Below, piece by piece: positions 1 through 35,450 of a stretch of DNA of 64,000 bases. Origin of the DNA: Rhynochetos jubatus (lineage: Eukaryota; Chordata; Aves; Eurypygiformes; Rhynochetidae). Within the stretch, counting starts at the first letter, position 1. Every line of letters starts with the position of its first letter. Location: positions 15,774,774 to 15,838,773 of the forward strand of contig CM050664.1 in assembly GCA_027574665.1 (NCBI GenBank), written 5' to 3'. The notes beneath the pieces are model-generated. The model saw nothing but the letters and a program-made list of their open reading frames with translations. It did not search any database and was not told the origin of the DNA. A program made the position numbers and the translations under genes.

Positions 1-689
1 ACCATAGACATTTGGGAGAATCGTCATTTCGGCAGCGGGTCTGAGCGTTTAACACACCATTTTACCATTTTCTGGTTTTTGCAACAGTGCAGTTACAAAC
101 TGCAACACATTTTGTATTTAGAGTCTTGGATTATCCAACCGAGAAGAGGTGAGGAGGAGAATTTACCGGCACCATTACGGGTTTATGCCATCACCGCTTG
201 GTGCACGCGCCGCAGGTTGGGAAGACAGACCTGCTGCGAATCCACGGAAAACCCCTCGCTGGGGGATTGTAAGTGCCACGGGGAATGACACAACGTAGAA
301 CTTGGTAAAACGTTCGCTGTGCGTGCACCGGGCCCTTTTTCAGTTTAGGTTTCTGGGGAGATGAGAATTGCAGTGATGTCTTTGTGACCTGGTCCCCTGT
401 CTCGCTTGATCTGTGGCAGAAAGGGGACGCCGAGCGCTGCTGAGCTGGGAATGGGTTTGGTGGGCGCCGTGGCTGCCTGAGCTGAGCATTCTCGACCGCA
501 TCCCTGAATAGGTTCGCTTTCTCTTTCCCTGGCTCAGCCTGTCACAGCGTGTTTTAACGACAAATCTGTTCTTCTGTGCCAGAATCATTGGAAAAAAACA
601 ACCCAACTCAGTAATATTGGATTTTGAGTGATTTTCTTCTATTTTTTCCTCCAGAAAGGGTAGAAGAGAGCGTTCTTCTCGGCTACACA

Positions 690-775
690 CTTCACAGATT
701 CACAGATTCACACAGATTCACAGCATGTTAGGAGTGGGAAGGGACCTCTAGAGATCATCTAGTCCAGCCCCACAT
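690..775 (-). mobile_element. CR1 LINE, short 3'-end fragment
   Basis: On the plus strand an ACAGATTC-like tract is followed by GGGAAGGGACCTCTAGAGATC and ATCTAGTCCAGCCCC. This is the reverse complement of the avian CR1 3' end with its terminal 8-bp repeat. The element therefore reads on the minus strand and only about 85 bp of its 3' end survive. It is heavily 5'-truncated and non-coding. Confidence 0.75.
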
Positions 776-2079
776 TTCACCTGTGCGGCTGCAGCCCCGA
801 TGCTGTCTAGGAATATAGACGACCCCCCGTACCCCAACCGGAGCAGGTGTATCTCAACGACTTAGCAGCGATGTGACAAGTGTGAAGCAGAAGGCACTGG
901 GAAAGCGCCTATTACATCCCGTTTTAGTTTGTGTTTCAGATGGTTTCTACACACCCGTGTTGTACAGGCTCGGAAAAGGCACGCTGCTGTCTGCAAACAC
1001 GGGCACCAGCCGTCATTTCAATGTATCGCTGTGGCGGTAGGATTGGGAATTGGGTGAAACGAGAAAAAAATTGTACCGGGTAGTTCAACCCCGTGATGTC
1101 AGTGTGCTGACTGAAATGGGGGTGGCCCAGCGCAGCCCACCGATTCTGCTGCTAGGTGATGCGTCTAGCTTTTGCATCGCGTACAAACCGGTTCCGTTCT
1201 AAACCGGTTGCTGCTGCACTTCACATCTTATGACCTCAAGATTTAATTTACACCTCCCAAAGCAAAGACTGCAGTAAAATATTACTGCTGGGGCTTCAGA
1301 ACCAAGTACTTAGAAATTACAAGATTATGTTCCTTTCAGCGTTTTGCCACTCTCAAATATCACCTACGGAGTGCTTGATGCTCTCTGAGTATTCGGGACT
1401 TTGGCGAGGCGATTGATGCACCACGAGCACGAACAGAGCAGGGAACACCTCCCAGATAACCCTGTTCAAACCTGGGCGTGGATGCATGTTTCTGCCACGT
1501 GCTCGGCTCTGTTTCCAGGGAACACGGTGGGAAGAAAACGTGGCTGCAAACACTAACGCCTAGCGCTTTGGCAGAGGTGGTTGTCGCATCTCCTCATCCT
1601 TTTTACCTGTGTTGCTGCCCTGACAACTGCGGTGTATTATGGACATAAAATGTGAAGTCACTCAGGTCTGGGTTCACCTCTTTCTGGGCTGGAATCTGTT
1701 AAATAACTTTTGACAGAAGTAAGAGCAAATGCACGCTTCTGCAGCAAAAAGTATGGGTCCTGCAGCACTGAAACAGCAGATACTTGTTAAAAAGGGGAGT
1801 TGGGTGCAAAACAAAGTGACATGGGCAAGGTCACGGCGGGAGAAATGATACAATCCAGCAGTTGCTGGCTAGACGTAATCAGGATTTAGGAATGGGGCCC
1901 TAATCCTTTTATAAACCAGGAATCTCCTTCAATTGGGTGACGGGAGTACCGGCAGTCACACTTGATAAGCAAAAATCAAATAACCCTCCTGCTTAGTGGT
2001 GCACACTAAACTCGTAATGACACAGTCAGCACCAACCGTAACCCATCACCGGCTTGTTAGCAGTTTCCCACCAAAGGTT

Positions 2080-2362
2080 TCACAGAATTATGGAATGGTT
2101 TGGGTTGGAAGGGACCTTAAAGACCATCTAGTCCCACCCCCCTGCCATGGGCAGGGACACCCTCCACTAGCCCAGGTTGCTCCAAGCCTCATCCAGCCTG
2201 GCCTTGGACACTTCCAGGGATGGGGCATCCACAGCTTCTCTGGGCAACCTGTCCCAGTGCCTCACCACCCTCTCCAGGAAGAACTTCATCCTGATGTCCA
2301 ACCTAAATCTCCCCACTTTCAATGTAAACCCATTACCCCTTGTCCTGTCACTACAGGCCCTT
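2080..2362 (-). mobile_element. CR1 LINE, 5'-truncated copy
   Basis: The plus strand reads CACAGAATTATGGAATGGTT, then GGTTGGAAGGGACCTTAAAG, then the CCATGGGCAGGGACACC block. It continues through the region that in CR1 encodes the end of ORF2. This is a reverse-complement CR1 of about 280 bp, the longest copy in the window. Similarity fades near 2,360. The open frames overlapping it are CR1 remnants and not host genes. Confidence 0.9.
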
Positions 2363-2630
2363 TCCTTCCATGGCAGAGGCTCTGCCATGATTTGTACCCG
2401 TGCAAACCGCTCTGAGGTTACGTTTCGGTAGGTTTAGATGGAGTTGTTCACCGAAGGGTGTCTCTGAAAGGGAATTTGGTGCAGACCCAGTTAGCCGCCG
2501 TGTTACTATGTGTGACCGCCTGTGCCTGAAACTGTCCCACATATTGTCTGTTAATTTGGTAAATTATTTCCTAGAACACTTAGAAAACAACACAAGGAGC
2601 TGAAATTGCCACTCGGTATTACTTCAGCAC

Positions 2631-2650
2631 AAACAAACAAACAAACAAGC
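2631..2650. repeat. (AAAC)n microsatellite
   Basis: A run of about five AAAC/ACAA units forms a simple repeat in intergenic DNA. Confidence 0.8.
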
Positions 2651-2885
2651 AGATTGTGTGTCCTATGTGTGTAGTCAAAACATCTTGGTGTAAATATTAA
2701 ATGCCTGGGGAACCTGCTCCTGAGGAAGCTGAACAGCGCCTGAAAATATGCAAAGAAATTATTCCGCCCTCTTCAGCTGATGTTTCTGTGAGGTAGGAAG
2801 AACGACCTCCCCTCTCGCCCGCAATGGCGGGGCACGCCGTGTGCAGCGGGGATGTGCCGTCGCACCAGCAGCTGGCGAAGGTGGG

Positions 2886-2925
2886 CTGCTGGTCCCGCTG
2901 CTGGTCCCACTGCTGGTCCCGCTGC
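2886..2925. repeat. 12-bp tandem repeat, about 3.5 copies
   Basis: CTGCTGGTCCCG/A is repeated three times in a row with a partial fourth copy. It lies in a GC-rich patch of the intergenic region with no gene assigned. Confidence 0.7.
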
Positions 2926-3213
2926 TCGCACCTCCCTGGGGCCACGTGTCTCACCACCGGACTCTACGAGCGCCGCGGAGGGACATCGCCCGCTCTGGGG
3001 CATCCCGGGAGGCAAAGGCACGTGGCTGTGGAGAGGGCAAAGCTCCGGCCGTAAACCGGGAAAGTGGGGGCTGAGAAGCAGATTTCTGGTGCCAAGTGCC
3101 TCTCTCCTGCCTGATGGTTTCTCCTCTTTTACCAGCCTCATTTCCACTCCTTCCTCAGCTTCAGCTCCATGGAAGAGCAGGGAAAACATTCTATTCCACT
3201 TTCACAGTCGTAA

Positions 3214-3333
3214 CATAGAATCACAGAATCACAGAGCGGTTTGGGTTGGAATGGACCTTAAAGCCCATCCAGTCCCACCCCCCTGCCATGGGCAGGGACA
3301 CCCTCCACTAGACCAGGTTGCTCACAGCCCCAT
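3214..3333 (-). mobile_element. CR1 LINE, 3'-end fragment
   Basis: The segment starts with CATAGAATCACAGAATCACAG, which is the CR1 terminal 8-bp repeat in reverse complement. GGTTTGGGTTGGAATGGACC and the CCATGGGCAGGGACACC block follow. About 120 bp of a 5'-truncated minus-strand copy remain. It has the same orientation as the other two copies. Confidence 0.88.
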
Positions 3334-5471
3334 GTGTTTATTGAATCCCATTTTATTATACCCAAATAGTTATCACCATGTTTCATTTTTTCTCTGAACC
3401 TTTTGAGCTCTTAATGAAGGATTTGCCCTTCAGCTGGGTCTCTTGCTTCCTCTTCTTGCCGTGGTCGGCTCCAGCTCGAGGCACGTGCCGTTTTCCTTCA
3501 GAGGCAGTTTGTCTTGAACGGAGGTGTGCTGGGTTTTAACCAGAGTTTCCATCTGGCTGAACAGATGAAACAGATACTGCTTTATTTAGCAGAAGCAGCC
3601 GAATCTCCCGGACTGTAGTGTTGGAAGACTTTCATGTATAGCAAATAATTACTGTCTTTAATTAGCTCTATTTACACAACAGCTGAACTCTCTAAATTGA
3701 AAGGGCAATAGCGGGAAATGGGATTTTTTTGTAGCCTACCAACTTAAAAACAGCGGGAAGGTTTTTTGCTCAGACTGCCTGTGGAGTAAAATCACCTTTG
3801 GCTCAACAAAACAGGGAGAAGCCCAGAGTCAAGGTTTTTTCAAGGGACTAATGAAAATTAAGGATTATAATTTACAGTGTTTTGCAGCCGCTGGCCTCAA
3901 GCCTGCAGACCCTTTTCACACGCGCTTAACTTCACCTACTGGTCAGTTTTGCTGACCTGGTGGGATTATTTACACCTGCAAACAGAAGTACATGCCCGAG
4001 TGTTTACAGAGCAGAGCTTACACTGTAGCATTCGTTCCCAAAACCATTATGGCTCATTGAGGTTCTTATGTTAGGGGAAAAAAAAGAAGCAGAGAAATTC
4101 AGGGTTTAAGATTCCCGAGGCAGCCTCAGATCTGCTCTCCTGGGTGAACAGGATCTTTTGTTGTGCCGGATCACGGCATCGAGCCGTGAAGCTGTTAAAA
4201 AATACCCCCACCTTTATGTAGTTTGAACCTGCTGCTCGCGGAAGACACGCGTTTCCGCTCCCTGACGCGTATCAAAGCTGCGATAAAGTTTGTTCGGCCG
4301 CTCGCCGGGGCCAAACGGTTTCCCTCGTCGATGGGAAGCAACGAATTGTAAAAAAAAGTATCGTTTTTTAAAATCTTTTTTAATTTGCCTTTCTGTATCG
4401 CGGGAGTGTATTGTACCTGCCATAAAACCCCTGGAAGGGGCATAAATCGCTTCTGCGAGCTGCAGTTGTGCCATTTATCGGCTTGTTCCTGTGCAGAAGC
4501 CAAACTGCCATTGAGCTGACTCACACTTTGGCATTCTGTGTTTGTATACAAGATGATGATGTTTGCAAGCAGTGAGGGAAGAAATAGCTACTCCACGGCA
4601 CTGCGGTGCCGGCAAAACCCTTTCCTTCTCTGCTGCATCTTCCAGCCACCCTCTCCTGCCCCTCAGCAGAGCCCGGGGACGTGGCCGGAGCCCTGACCCA
4701 GCGTGGGGACCGTTGCCGTCGCTCTTTGCTTGTGCCAAGCGAAGCCGGGGCGTTCCCGCCATTCCCTGCATTTCATCCCAGACCCCTTGCTCAGCTGTCA
4801 CCACCTGCCTTGCCCACAGCTGGCCGGGCTCTGGGGCTGCCAGAGCCCCAGATCTACCTGAACTCAGGCATGCCTGGTGCCCCCCCATCCCCCCCGACTC
4901 TCCGATTGATGCTGTGCGATTCTGCCAGCATCCTTAGTGGCACGGAAAGCCAGCTTTGGCTCTTGGAACACTTTCTACATGATCTTTATCACACAAGGTC
5001 CAAAATTTTCAATGGAACGTTCCTGGGGCCGGTATCGTACTGGCTGCAGGGTTGATTTTCCCTCCCTGCCCCTCTTTGCCTCCAACTCCCTCCTCTGAGT
5101 CTCATCTTGGTTTTTGGCCTTTCCCCAGCTGATGTGAGGGGTTTAAGGCCCTGCTGTGGGAGGGACGGGGACACTGGCCACACTGGTAGTGACCTGCCTT
5201 GGTGTGGCATACCTGGCTCTATGTTGCTGCTGCTCCTACCCAAACCTCCTGGCATTCCCTCGATTTTAACCGTGACTTCTGGCCATGTCACAGTCCTGTC
5301 GGTCACTGGAGAGAGGCAGAGGAGGGTCCCCTTTGCCCTCCACCATCACAGCTCCTCTCGTTGTCCTCTGGTAAGGGCTGACCCATCCCCACCAGTCCCA
5401 CATCCCACCCTGCCACATCCTCGTCCGTCAGTGGGGGAGAACCACAGCCAAAATAAACCAGTTGGACAACA

Positions 5472-5575
5472 CCATGGGAAAACCCTGTCCTGGGGTGCCC
5501 TAAACCCTTAGTTCTGCTTTGCCCCATGGCAAAACCCTGTCCTGGGATGCCATAAACCCTTAATTCTGCTTTGCC
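5472..5575. repeat. 52-bp tandem duplication
   Basis: Two successive copies of a 52-bp unit begin with CCATGG and contain AAAACCCTGTCCTGGG and TAAACCCTTA. They differ at a few bases. There is no coding significance that I can see. Confidence 0.8.
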
Positions 5576-8500
5576 CCATGATTGCACTCGTTGGCACGGC
5601 TCTGCCGCAGAGCCCGGGCCCTGCGGGGTCGATAGTAGGATCGGGCTCTTTGGGAGCGTTTGGCTGAGGTCAGTCATCGCTGGCTTACGCAGGAGCAGGT
5701 CTCAACTGCTGAAAATCCCATCAGGATCCGCTGCAAGGTGGAAACAAGTTGTTAAACCCTTTATATCGGGGCAGTATCAACCCTTCGTCCAGCAGAAAGC
5801 ACCAAGCGTTCGGTTTGCTGCTGATGGAGGGGGGCTCTGACTGGGTACAGCTTTCATCCTGTCTGTCTGCAAAGGAGCAACAAGAGCATCGGAGAGCAGC
5901 TGGGTGAGCAAGCCCTCGCCGCACAGCCCTGGCTTTGGCCGGGGCTGGGGCTGGGGCTGCAGCTGACTCAAAATTTCCGTCAGTTGCAGAGGGTCCTCCC
6001 TGCCCGATCCCCCACCGTCAGGAGCTGTGGGCAGGATTAAGGAGCAAAAGCACCGTGTGGGTCATGGGAAGAGGGAAAACGGCAGCAGCTCGGCCAGCTG
6101 AAGAGGAAATAGTGGGACACAGATGTCAGTGGAAAGCTGGAGGCGCTTACAGAGGATGCGTTTACTCTTATTTCCTTCCACTGCGGCTTAATTGCAAAGT
6201 TGTTTAATGACGGGTAGGACAGGAGCTGGGCTTCTGCCTAAGCACTTCTCCGTCCTGCATAAGCGTGCTAAATTTAATATTAACAACAGTAATCACAGCT
6301 ACCAGGAAGTGGGAGCGCTCCGTTCCCATGCTCAGCCCCATTAATTCCCATCTCCAGGCAAACAGCACTAGAGAGTCGCCGGGAAGCAAGGGGCTTCCCC
6401 ATGCCGCTGGATTTACATCCAGAGTTGAGGTCGTAGCAGCGCCGGCACCCTCTTCCCATCCCTCTGACCGCCTTCGCTGTGACTGAAGAGTGGTTTCGGT
6501 CGGATCTTTCCCCGCGGGTGGGAAACGGCTGCTCACCACCAGCTCACCCACCCATGTCCCGCCAGGGAGCCGGGATGATTCCAGGTCACAGCAAGGCTGG
6601 CCGCGCTGGGTCAGATCTCAGGTTTGCCGGGACGTTGCAGTGTTTCTCCCGTTGTACCGTGACTCCCTCTCTCACTAGTAGCACTAATTGCTCATTGCAT
6701 ATTTTACATACGTATATTAGTGTTTCAGACCAGCTCATTTTTGCATCCCGTAATTAAATAGCCACTAATGACCGCGTTGGAAAAGGAGCAGCCAAATGAG
6801 ATAACGGGTGTGGGAATGCTGGGCTGCAGCAGGCAGGGCTAACATGCTCCTGGTCACCTCACCGCCCCAGCTCCTTTATTTAGGTGCTGCAAGAAGGAGA
6901 AAAGCCAATCACAGGTGAGATTTTAGTTCTTTTGGTATAATAATTACGTGGGAATTCACCATAACTTAGCACCGAACTGCCTCCCGTGCTGCACAGGCTC
7001 ATGGCTGGGAGAAAGCAGCGTGTGAGCCCCCTGCAATCCCTCCGGTCTCTCCTCTGCTTCAAGGGACACCCCCCCCACCCCCCACCCAGGGTCCTGCCCC
7101 ACTGTTCTCTCACCTATTTCCAGCATCCGAACGAGCTTCTCGGTCGAACCACCCACCACCAGCCCTCCAGGGGTTAGGTTTGCTGGACGCGCCGTGGGGT
7201 GACAGGAACCTCCCCAGGGCTCCGGGTTGCCCGGGCTCCTCTGTCTCTTGCCCCGAACGTCCCCCAGGCTTGCTAAAGCAAACGGCAACCTGCTGGGGCC
7301 AACATCCAGGCTTTTTCTGTCTCTCACAAGCGGTTGATCCTCTGGGGCATCCCTGGCCCCAGCCCGAGGCTCTTCCCAAGGCAGACATCCCAAGCGGTGG
7401 CATTGCTCCCTATCCTTCGCCTCGTCTCCACCAGGAAGGTCCAATGTCCCACGCAAACCCCAGTCCTGGGTCAGGACCCCTTTGCAGCCTGCAGATGGGC
7501 AACCCTCCTCCCGTGGGTACCGACTGAGGGAAGTGCCCCCAAAGCCCGTGGAAGCTCTTCAGGACACAGCTTTACTTGCCCTCCTGATTCAGTCTCCCCC
7601 CCCACCCAGATTTTGGGCAAAATATATCGAATCTGGGGCTCCCCACAGACAGGAACTGGCTGCAGTGCTCTGGCTGGAGACAGGGGGTGTTCGGCTGGTG
7701 TGGCCTGAAGCCACACGCTGCACATCAGCGCTTCACCGTTGAAACTCTTCCGACCCCGAGTAGCCAAGTGGGGCTGAAATCTCAGCCTGGGCGGTGCCAC
7801 GGCACCCCAGGGCGGGGACAGCCCAAAGGTGCTGCGAGCCAGAGTACCCTCTGGGCTCCAGAAAGCTCCAAAGTCCCCAAAAGGAGGGACTTGCATGGGA
7901 AGGGGGGGGTTGTTTGCTCTGGGATGTGTAAACAGCAGCTTGAGCCGGTCGGGCAAGCTGCCACCGGCGCGGTGGGTGCAGCGGGGAGGGCAGCAGCCCC
8001 AGCTCCGTGGGGGACAGTCGGGCTGGCAGATTTGTGGGGGCACCTGGGAAGGGAGCGAGCGGCTTCATAAATGTGCCACGTCCGCTGGGGTCTTGCAATT
8101 GCAGCACAGGGCATTTTGGGGGCAAGGTTTGAGGGGGGCTGACCCCAGCGTCAGGTAGTCAGGGGACAGCAGGGGACAGGCTGGATGGGGACGGTGGCAC
8201 CAGGAGGCCTCCACCACACTGCAGGTGGAGCACCCGGTTCCCAGCGACCTCCCCAAGGTTTTTAAGTCCTTTCCTGATGAAAGGGGCAGGGAATCCACGT
8301 GTCCCCGTGCACAGTTAAAGGTTCTGGCTGCAGAGGTGCAGAGTTTGGCTCATTACAGCAAGAAGCTCTGCCCTTGGAGCTCACAGCACAAAAAACCAAC
8401 CTGCTCAGGCACCACCCTCCTCGTCTCCTCTGCCACATCCAGTGTGATGCCTGTGAAAACCAGAAGTCAAATGACACCGTTGCAAATGAGCTGCTGGGAT

Positions 8501-9337
8501 ACGGAATATTTTCACCCCTGCAATGCAGAGATGCCACCGAGGGGTTGAGGTTGTGGAGGGCAACAGAAGCAGCAGGGACCGTAAACCCCTTGGCTTGTGC
8601 TGGGATGTCCGCAATGCCACTGCCGGGCTGTGGGAGACCCTTGGGAAACCTGGTCAAGGCTCCCCTCGGTGGGAGCAGCCCGGGCAAGGGCAGGATCCGT
8701 CCACTGCCGGGCCCTCGGCAGCACTGGGGGCTCGTCCCTAGCGATGCCTCCAAGATAAATGTCTCTTCCATCCAAGGGATACGGCAGAGCCACTGCCAGC
8801 ACCAGTCTCAGTGGAATCGGTTTTCATTCCGCCAGGAGTGTTACCAGCTCATGATTCACATCTTTACAGCAGCTTTGGAAGGAAAATGTGCTTCTCGCTG
8901 GGCAGAACTTCACGCACATCGAGATGCTACGGTTTATCCAGACTTTCCAAAGGAAGCCATGGCCGAGTGACACATTCATCCTTCTCTTCCAGCTTTCTTG
9001 GAACAAGCTCTTTTAATTAGCGAGACAGACAGCCGGAAAAGCAGACAGCCTTTCCGGTGGGATGGTGCCTTCGTCTGGCTCTCGCTGGGTGGCTGGCAAG
9101 AGCCTTTGGTGCTCGCCATGGCTCCTGACCCCTGCCCTCCTCCATGGTCCCAGACCCATGTCCTCTGCCATGGTCCTCAGCTCCCTGCCCTCATCCATCG
9201 TCCTCAATCCTCTTCCCTCTGCCACAGACCGGGTGCCAGGGGCTGCTCAGGCTCTGGGCTGCAGCACGGCTCCTGCCCACCCACAGGCATCTTCGCCACC
9301 ACGGAGACGAGAGAAGCTGCATCCTGTGTCCCCAGGG

Positions 9338-9422
9338 CTGGGTGAGGGCACCCCTGTGGGGCTCTGTGGAGGCAGCAGGGCTGGGTGAGGGCACCCCTGT
9401 GGGGCTCCGTGGAGGCAGCAGC
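9338..9422. repeat. 43-bp tandem duplication
   Basis: Two adjacent copies of CTGGGTGAGGGCACCCCTGT plus the following 23 bases are almost identical. They differ by one C/T change and lie in intergenic sequence. The near-identity points to a recent duplication. Confidence 0.8.
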
Positions 9423-12400
9423 TGGGTCAGGATGCAAACCGTGCTGCTGGACTGGGAGAAGCGGCCGTGGCGCAGAGTGTCACTGCGGGCAGCCGGCCGG
9501 CCCTGCTGTCAAGGCAGGCGAGTGTGTGCGGCACCACCGGCGAGGCTGACCCATGGGCGATGTGCCTCCATGGCGCACGTGGGCCCATGGCTGTGACTCA
9601 GCCCCGCGGCTGCCGCCGGCTCCTGCTTCTCCCGGGGCTTTGTGCCGGAGCCCCCGCGGGTGAATCAGAGCCGGCTTTGTGCTGGGCCCCGGGGGACCAC
9701 GGTGCCCATGGCAGAGGGGGGGGTTGGCCTTTCTCTCCCAGCGCTCAGCATGGCAGGGCCGCTGCGAGGGGAGGAGGAGGAGGACAAAGGAGGTTTAAAG
9801 GGCATCTCCTGGTGTGGTAGGAGTAAGGATCTGTCCCGCCAGGGAGGACTGTGCTGCCCTGAAGGGCGAAGCAAAGGAGTTGGGGTTGGCTTTTCCGGTT
9901 TGTACCTGTGGCGTGGGAAGGCAGGTTGGATAAACTAACCAGCTGACTCAAGCGAGCCCGGCCGGTGCCGCATAAGGGACAGGTACGAGGCCGAGGCCGG
10001 GGTGCAGGGAAGGGGATGGGAGCTGCTGCCTCACTCCCGGCAGTTGCACCGCCCTGGCTACCCCAGCCCCAGTGCTCACATCACGCCAGCAGGAGAAACG
10101 GAAGGAGCGTCTGCAGGGAGTGTGTTTGGAAAATGCCAGGTTTTATTAGACAGGCTGACGTCCAAGCTGACAGTTCTATCCCAATGCACACAATCGCGGG
10201 CATCTGCGTGGGCCTATGTCCCAGCTCCCTCCCTCCGGCGATGCTCTCAGGCATGGGGACTTGGGATTTCTTGGCAAAATGAAAAGGTCTCCCACTCCCC
10301 ATTTCCACCCCCAGATTCCCAGAGCTCTGCTAAGAAAGCTTGGAGAGAGCTGCTCTGGGGACCGCAGTCCTTTGGGACCAACAGCCACTGGGATCCATGG
10401 GAGAGAGAGCATCTCTGTGCCGCCATCTCCCTGGGCCAGCATGGAGCCGAGTCAGCGTGCACCACAGGGAGCAGAAAACAGCCCCACTTCAGACAACCGC
10501 TGCCGTCGCTGCGGAAAGAGAGCCCGAACATACGGAATCGGGGAGGAAAAATGGCTTTGGCCGTCACGGAGGAGCCCCATCCAGGACACGGGCATGCGGA
10601 TGCTGAAGGGAGGAGGAGGGGAGGGGAGGAGGCGGTGAGTGCTGGAGAATAAAGCAAAAGAAAAGGAAAGCGGGGAAGCGATGGGGGAGAACGATGGGAG
10701 CAGCCTGAGAGCAGAGCGCCGGTGCCTTCGGGTTCACCTTCCGGGGGTGAGGGGGCCTTTCCCTGGGTACCCCAGAACCCACGGGCTTTGGGGGGACAAG
10801 GCAGCACGGAAAGAGATGGCACAACACAGCGCTTGCAGATGGAAACCTCTGATGGCCTCTGCTTGCCGTGACAGTGACACAGCGCGACAGCAGAACGGTG
10901 ACAATATTGGTACATTTCTGTCAGTGTTTCTGTTCCATTAGCTCTTTAGAAAACCATGCACACTAGCCCAGTGGGGAGAGGGGGAGGCGAGGCGGAGAGC
11001 GGGACGCCGATGAGCAGCAGGATCCTGTACAAGAAGGCAGAAGGAGCGGCAGTGGAGGGGACAGCAGCTCTGCGGCAGGTGTGAGACCTCGCGGCGCTGA
11101 CTCACGAGCACGTCACTTCTCTCTGGGTTGTTCTGGCTGCTGCTTTCTCTGACACTCTGTGTGCCTTCACTCGAACCTCCGGTCCCCACCGCACTGCGGT
11201 CAAATCCCTCTGCACAAGCCATGCCCCTTCCCATGCTTGGGCAGAGATTGGGCACAGATTTGGGTCTGGTCTTCATGGGTTCAGATGTAGAGCCCTGCCT
11301 TGAAGGAGAGGCAAGGAGCACAGAAGTCGCTTGGACAGCATCCCCCTGGACTGAGGGGACCAATTCTTCACAGTGCCTGGCCTCAGCGCTGCGGGACATG
11401 CAGCCCCCCAGACCTTCTGCCCTAGCCCACGTCCCCTTGGGCACATGGAGGTGAGGTGCGCTGCCCTTCATTCACACCCTTCCCATCACCACGGAGCCTT
11501 CTATTCCCAGCTTTCTCTTTCCCTCTTTCATTCCTTTTGCCTTTTTCTTCCTCAGCCAGCACCTCCACATCTTCTTGTTCCTGCCAAAGATAAGTCGCTC
11601 TGCTCCAGAGGTTTCCTGGAGAGCAGCACTAGCTGTGGTCGCTGACAGCAGGAAAGGACGTTCAGCAGGTTGGCGGTGGGCTGAAAGGCACCGTTTTCCA
11701 TCCTGGAGCAACATGTACCCCTTGGTTGGTTAGTGCTCGGTCGGCAGCCAAGCCATGCTGGCCGTGAGGGCCAAGTGATGGGGCCACGCCTGATCCCCTG
11801 ACTCTCACTGACAGGTTTCCAGGTCAGCCGTCCGTGGGGAGCCTCACCCTGCTCGGGTGCTTCCGAAGCAATCCTCCTTCTCCTCCCAGAACGGAGCGCT
11901 GCCACGCAGAGATCAGCCAACAAATGGCTAATGGGGGAAGTTTGGAGAAGTCACAAAAACCTGCTGGGATTGGCCTAGGGAGAACAGAGCAGCAGAAGGG
12001 GAAAAGGATGCAGCTAGTGACCGCAAAACACGCTAGAGCGCAAACGCACGGGGGTCTGACTGAGAAAACAGCGACACAGACTTGACCGAGGTCCAATTGC
12101 CAGACCCTTAACCCTCGGAGCTCTGCTGATCCTCCGGCTTGACCTGCCAGCATGGGTGTTGGAGGTTGATGACACACGCAGGCACCAAGCGCCCTGTCCC
12201 TGTGCTGGCCCAGCGGGAGGAAAACCTGCTCACGGCTCCTTGAGGGAGAGTGTGATTTGGGGTGCCGGCCCTCCTCCTCCAGCCAGTGCTGGCAGCTCCT
12301 TTCCAGCCCACTGCTTCCTCTGACATGGACTTGCAAATCCCATCATGGCTGCCTGTCTGGAGCTAGAAATGCCCCTGCAAAAGACCCTTCTTCAGCCGCA

Positions 12401-12784
12401 CACCCTGGTGAAGGCTGCACAAGTTCAACTCGGGAGAACTCACCGGGTGACCTAAAAGTCTCAGAAAGAAAAATGAGATCAATATTTGCAGAGATCTGTA
12501 GGATGTTTGTGCCTGAAAACAACAGCTGGGACCTGGCCTCTCTTTCCTCGCCCAGCGCTTTGCCCTGGGGCTGCGGGTGATGCCCCAGGTTAATGTGTCA
12601 CCGCTCTCCCCTGTGCTCTCACAGCCATGCCCTCGTTCTCGCGTCTTCGAGGATGCAGAGGTTGAAATTCCGGTTCACGCCCTCTTGGCACCAGTGAAAA
12701 AGCAGCTACAGTTCTAGCTCACCGTGCATTGCTCATACTCACAGCTTAAACATGGCCTTCTACTCGAAAGAACAAAGATAAAAT

Positions 12785-12984
12785 GTCAGGAATTCACAGT
12801 TTTTATTCTCTTTCTTATGCCCACCCATCTTCCCCTGCCATCGATGTCAAAGACAAGTCCTCATCATACAGTAGCCTTTGCCAGTGTGGCGCTCAAAGGG
12901 TTAACAAACCGTGGCTGCTTGGACAGATAAGACATAAGCTCATTCACCGGTAGGAACACGTGGAGGGTTATATCACAGAACACC
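12785..12984 (-). other. SRL: SRL 3'UTR (proximal form)
   Basis: This is the sequence between the SRL stop codon and a canonical AATAAA on the minus strand. A T-rich stretch follows the signal and could serve as the downstream polyadenylation element. A longer UTR ending at a more distal signal, for example 10147-10142, cannot be excluded. The proximal end is inferred. Confidence 0.5.
12802..12807 (-). terminator. SRL: Poly(A) signal AATAAA, SRL
   Basis: The plus strand reads TTTATT, giving AATAAA on the minus strand 178 nt downstream of the SRL stop. The T-rich minus-strand sequence immediately downstream supports use of this signal. Confidence 0.55.
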
Positions 12985-35406
<22,422 letters not shown>

Positions 35407-35442
35407 GGTGGCTGCCAGGAGCTCCCTGCCGCTCGCTGCCTC

Positions 35443-35450
35443 TATTTATA
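35443..35450 (-). promoter_or_regulatory. SRL: TATA box of SRL
   Basis: The minus strand reads GGGTATAAATAGAGG, a strong TATA box, 37 bp upstream of the SRL start codon at 35406. Transcription would start near 35,420, leaving a 5'UTR of only about 10-20 nt unless another start is used. The site fits a regulated muscle promoter. Confidence 0.6.

Larger units (their letters stand above)
1..12780. other. Intergenic region downstream of SRL
   Basis: I see no exon of a known protein on either strand in this 12.8-kb stretch. The open frames present are short, overlap on both strands and lack conserved motifs. The stretch holds three truncated CR1 LINE copies and a few short tandem duplications, listed separately. 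More AT-rich patches lie near 3,540-3,860, 4,340-4,400 and 6,660-6,780. In human the next gene on this side of SRL is ADCY9, transcribed in the same direction. Its large first coding exon is not visible here, so it would lie left of the window. Part of the right end could be a longer SRL 3'UTR, since another minus-strand AATAAA lies at 10142-10147. Confidence 0.7.

Noticed and set aside
2166-2431. Overlapping small ORFs on both strands
   Set aside because: They lie within or at the edge of a CR1 LINE remnant and are not host genes.
1-12780. Possible ADCY9 5' exon, expected from human gene order
   Set aside because: No adenylate cyclase motif or its N-terminal sequence is found on either strand, so it probably lies outside the window.
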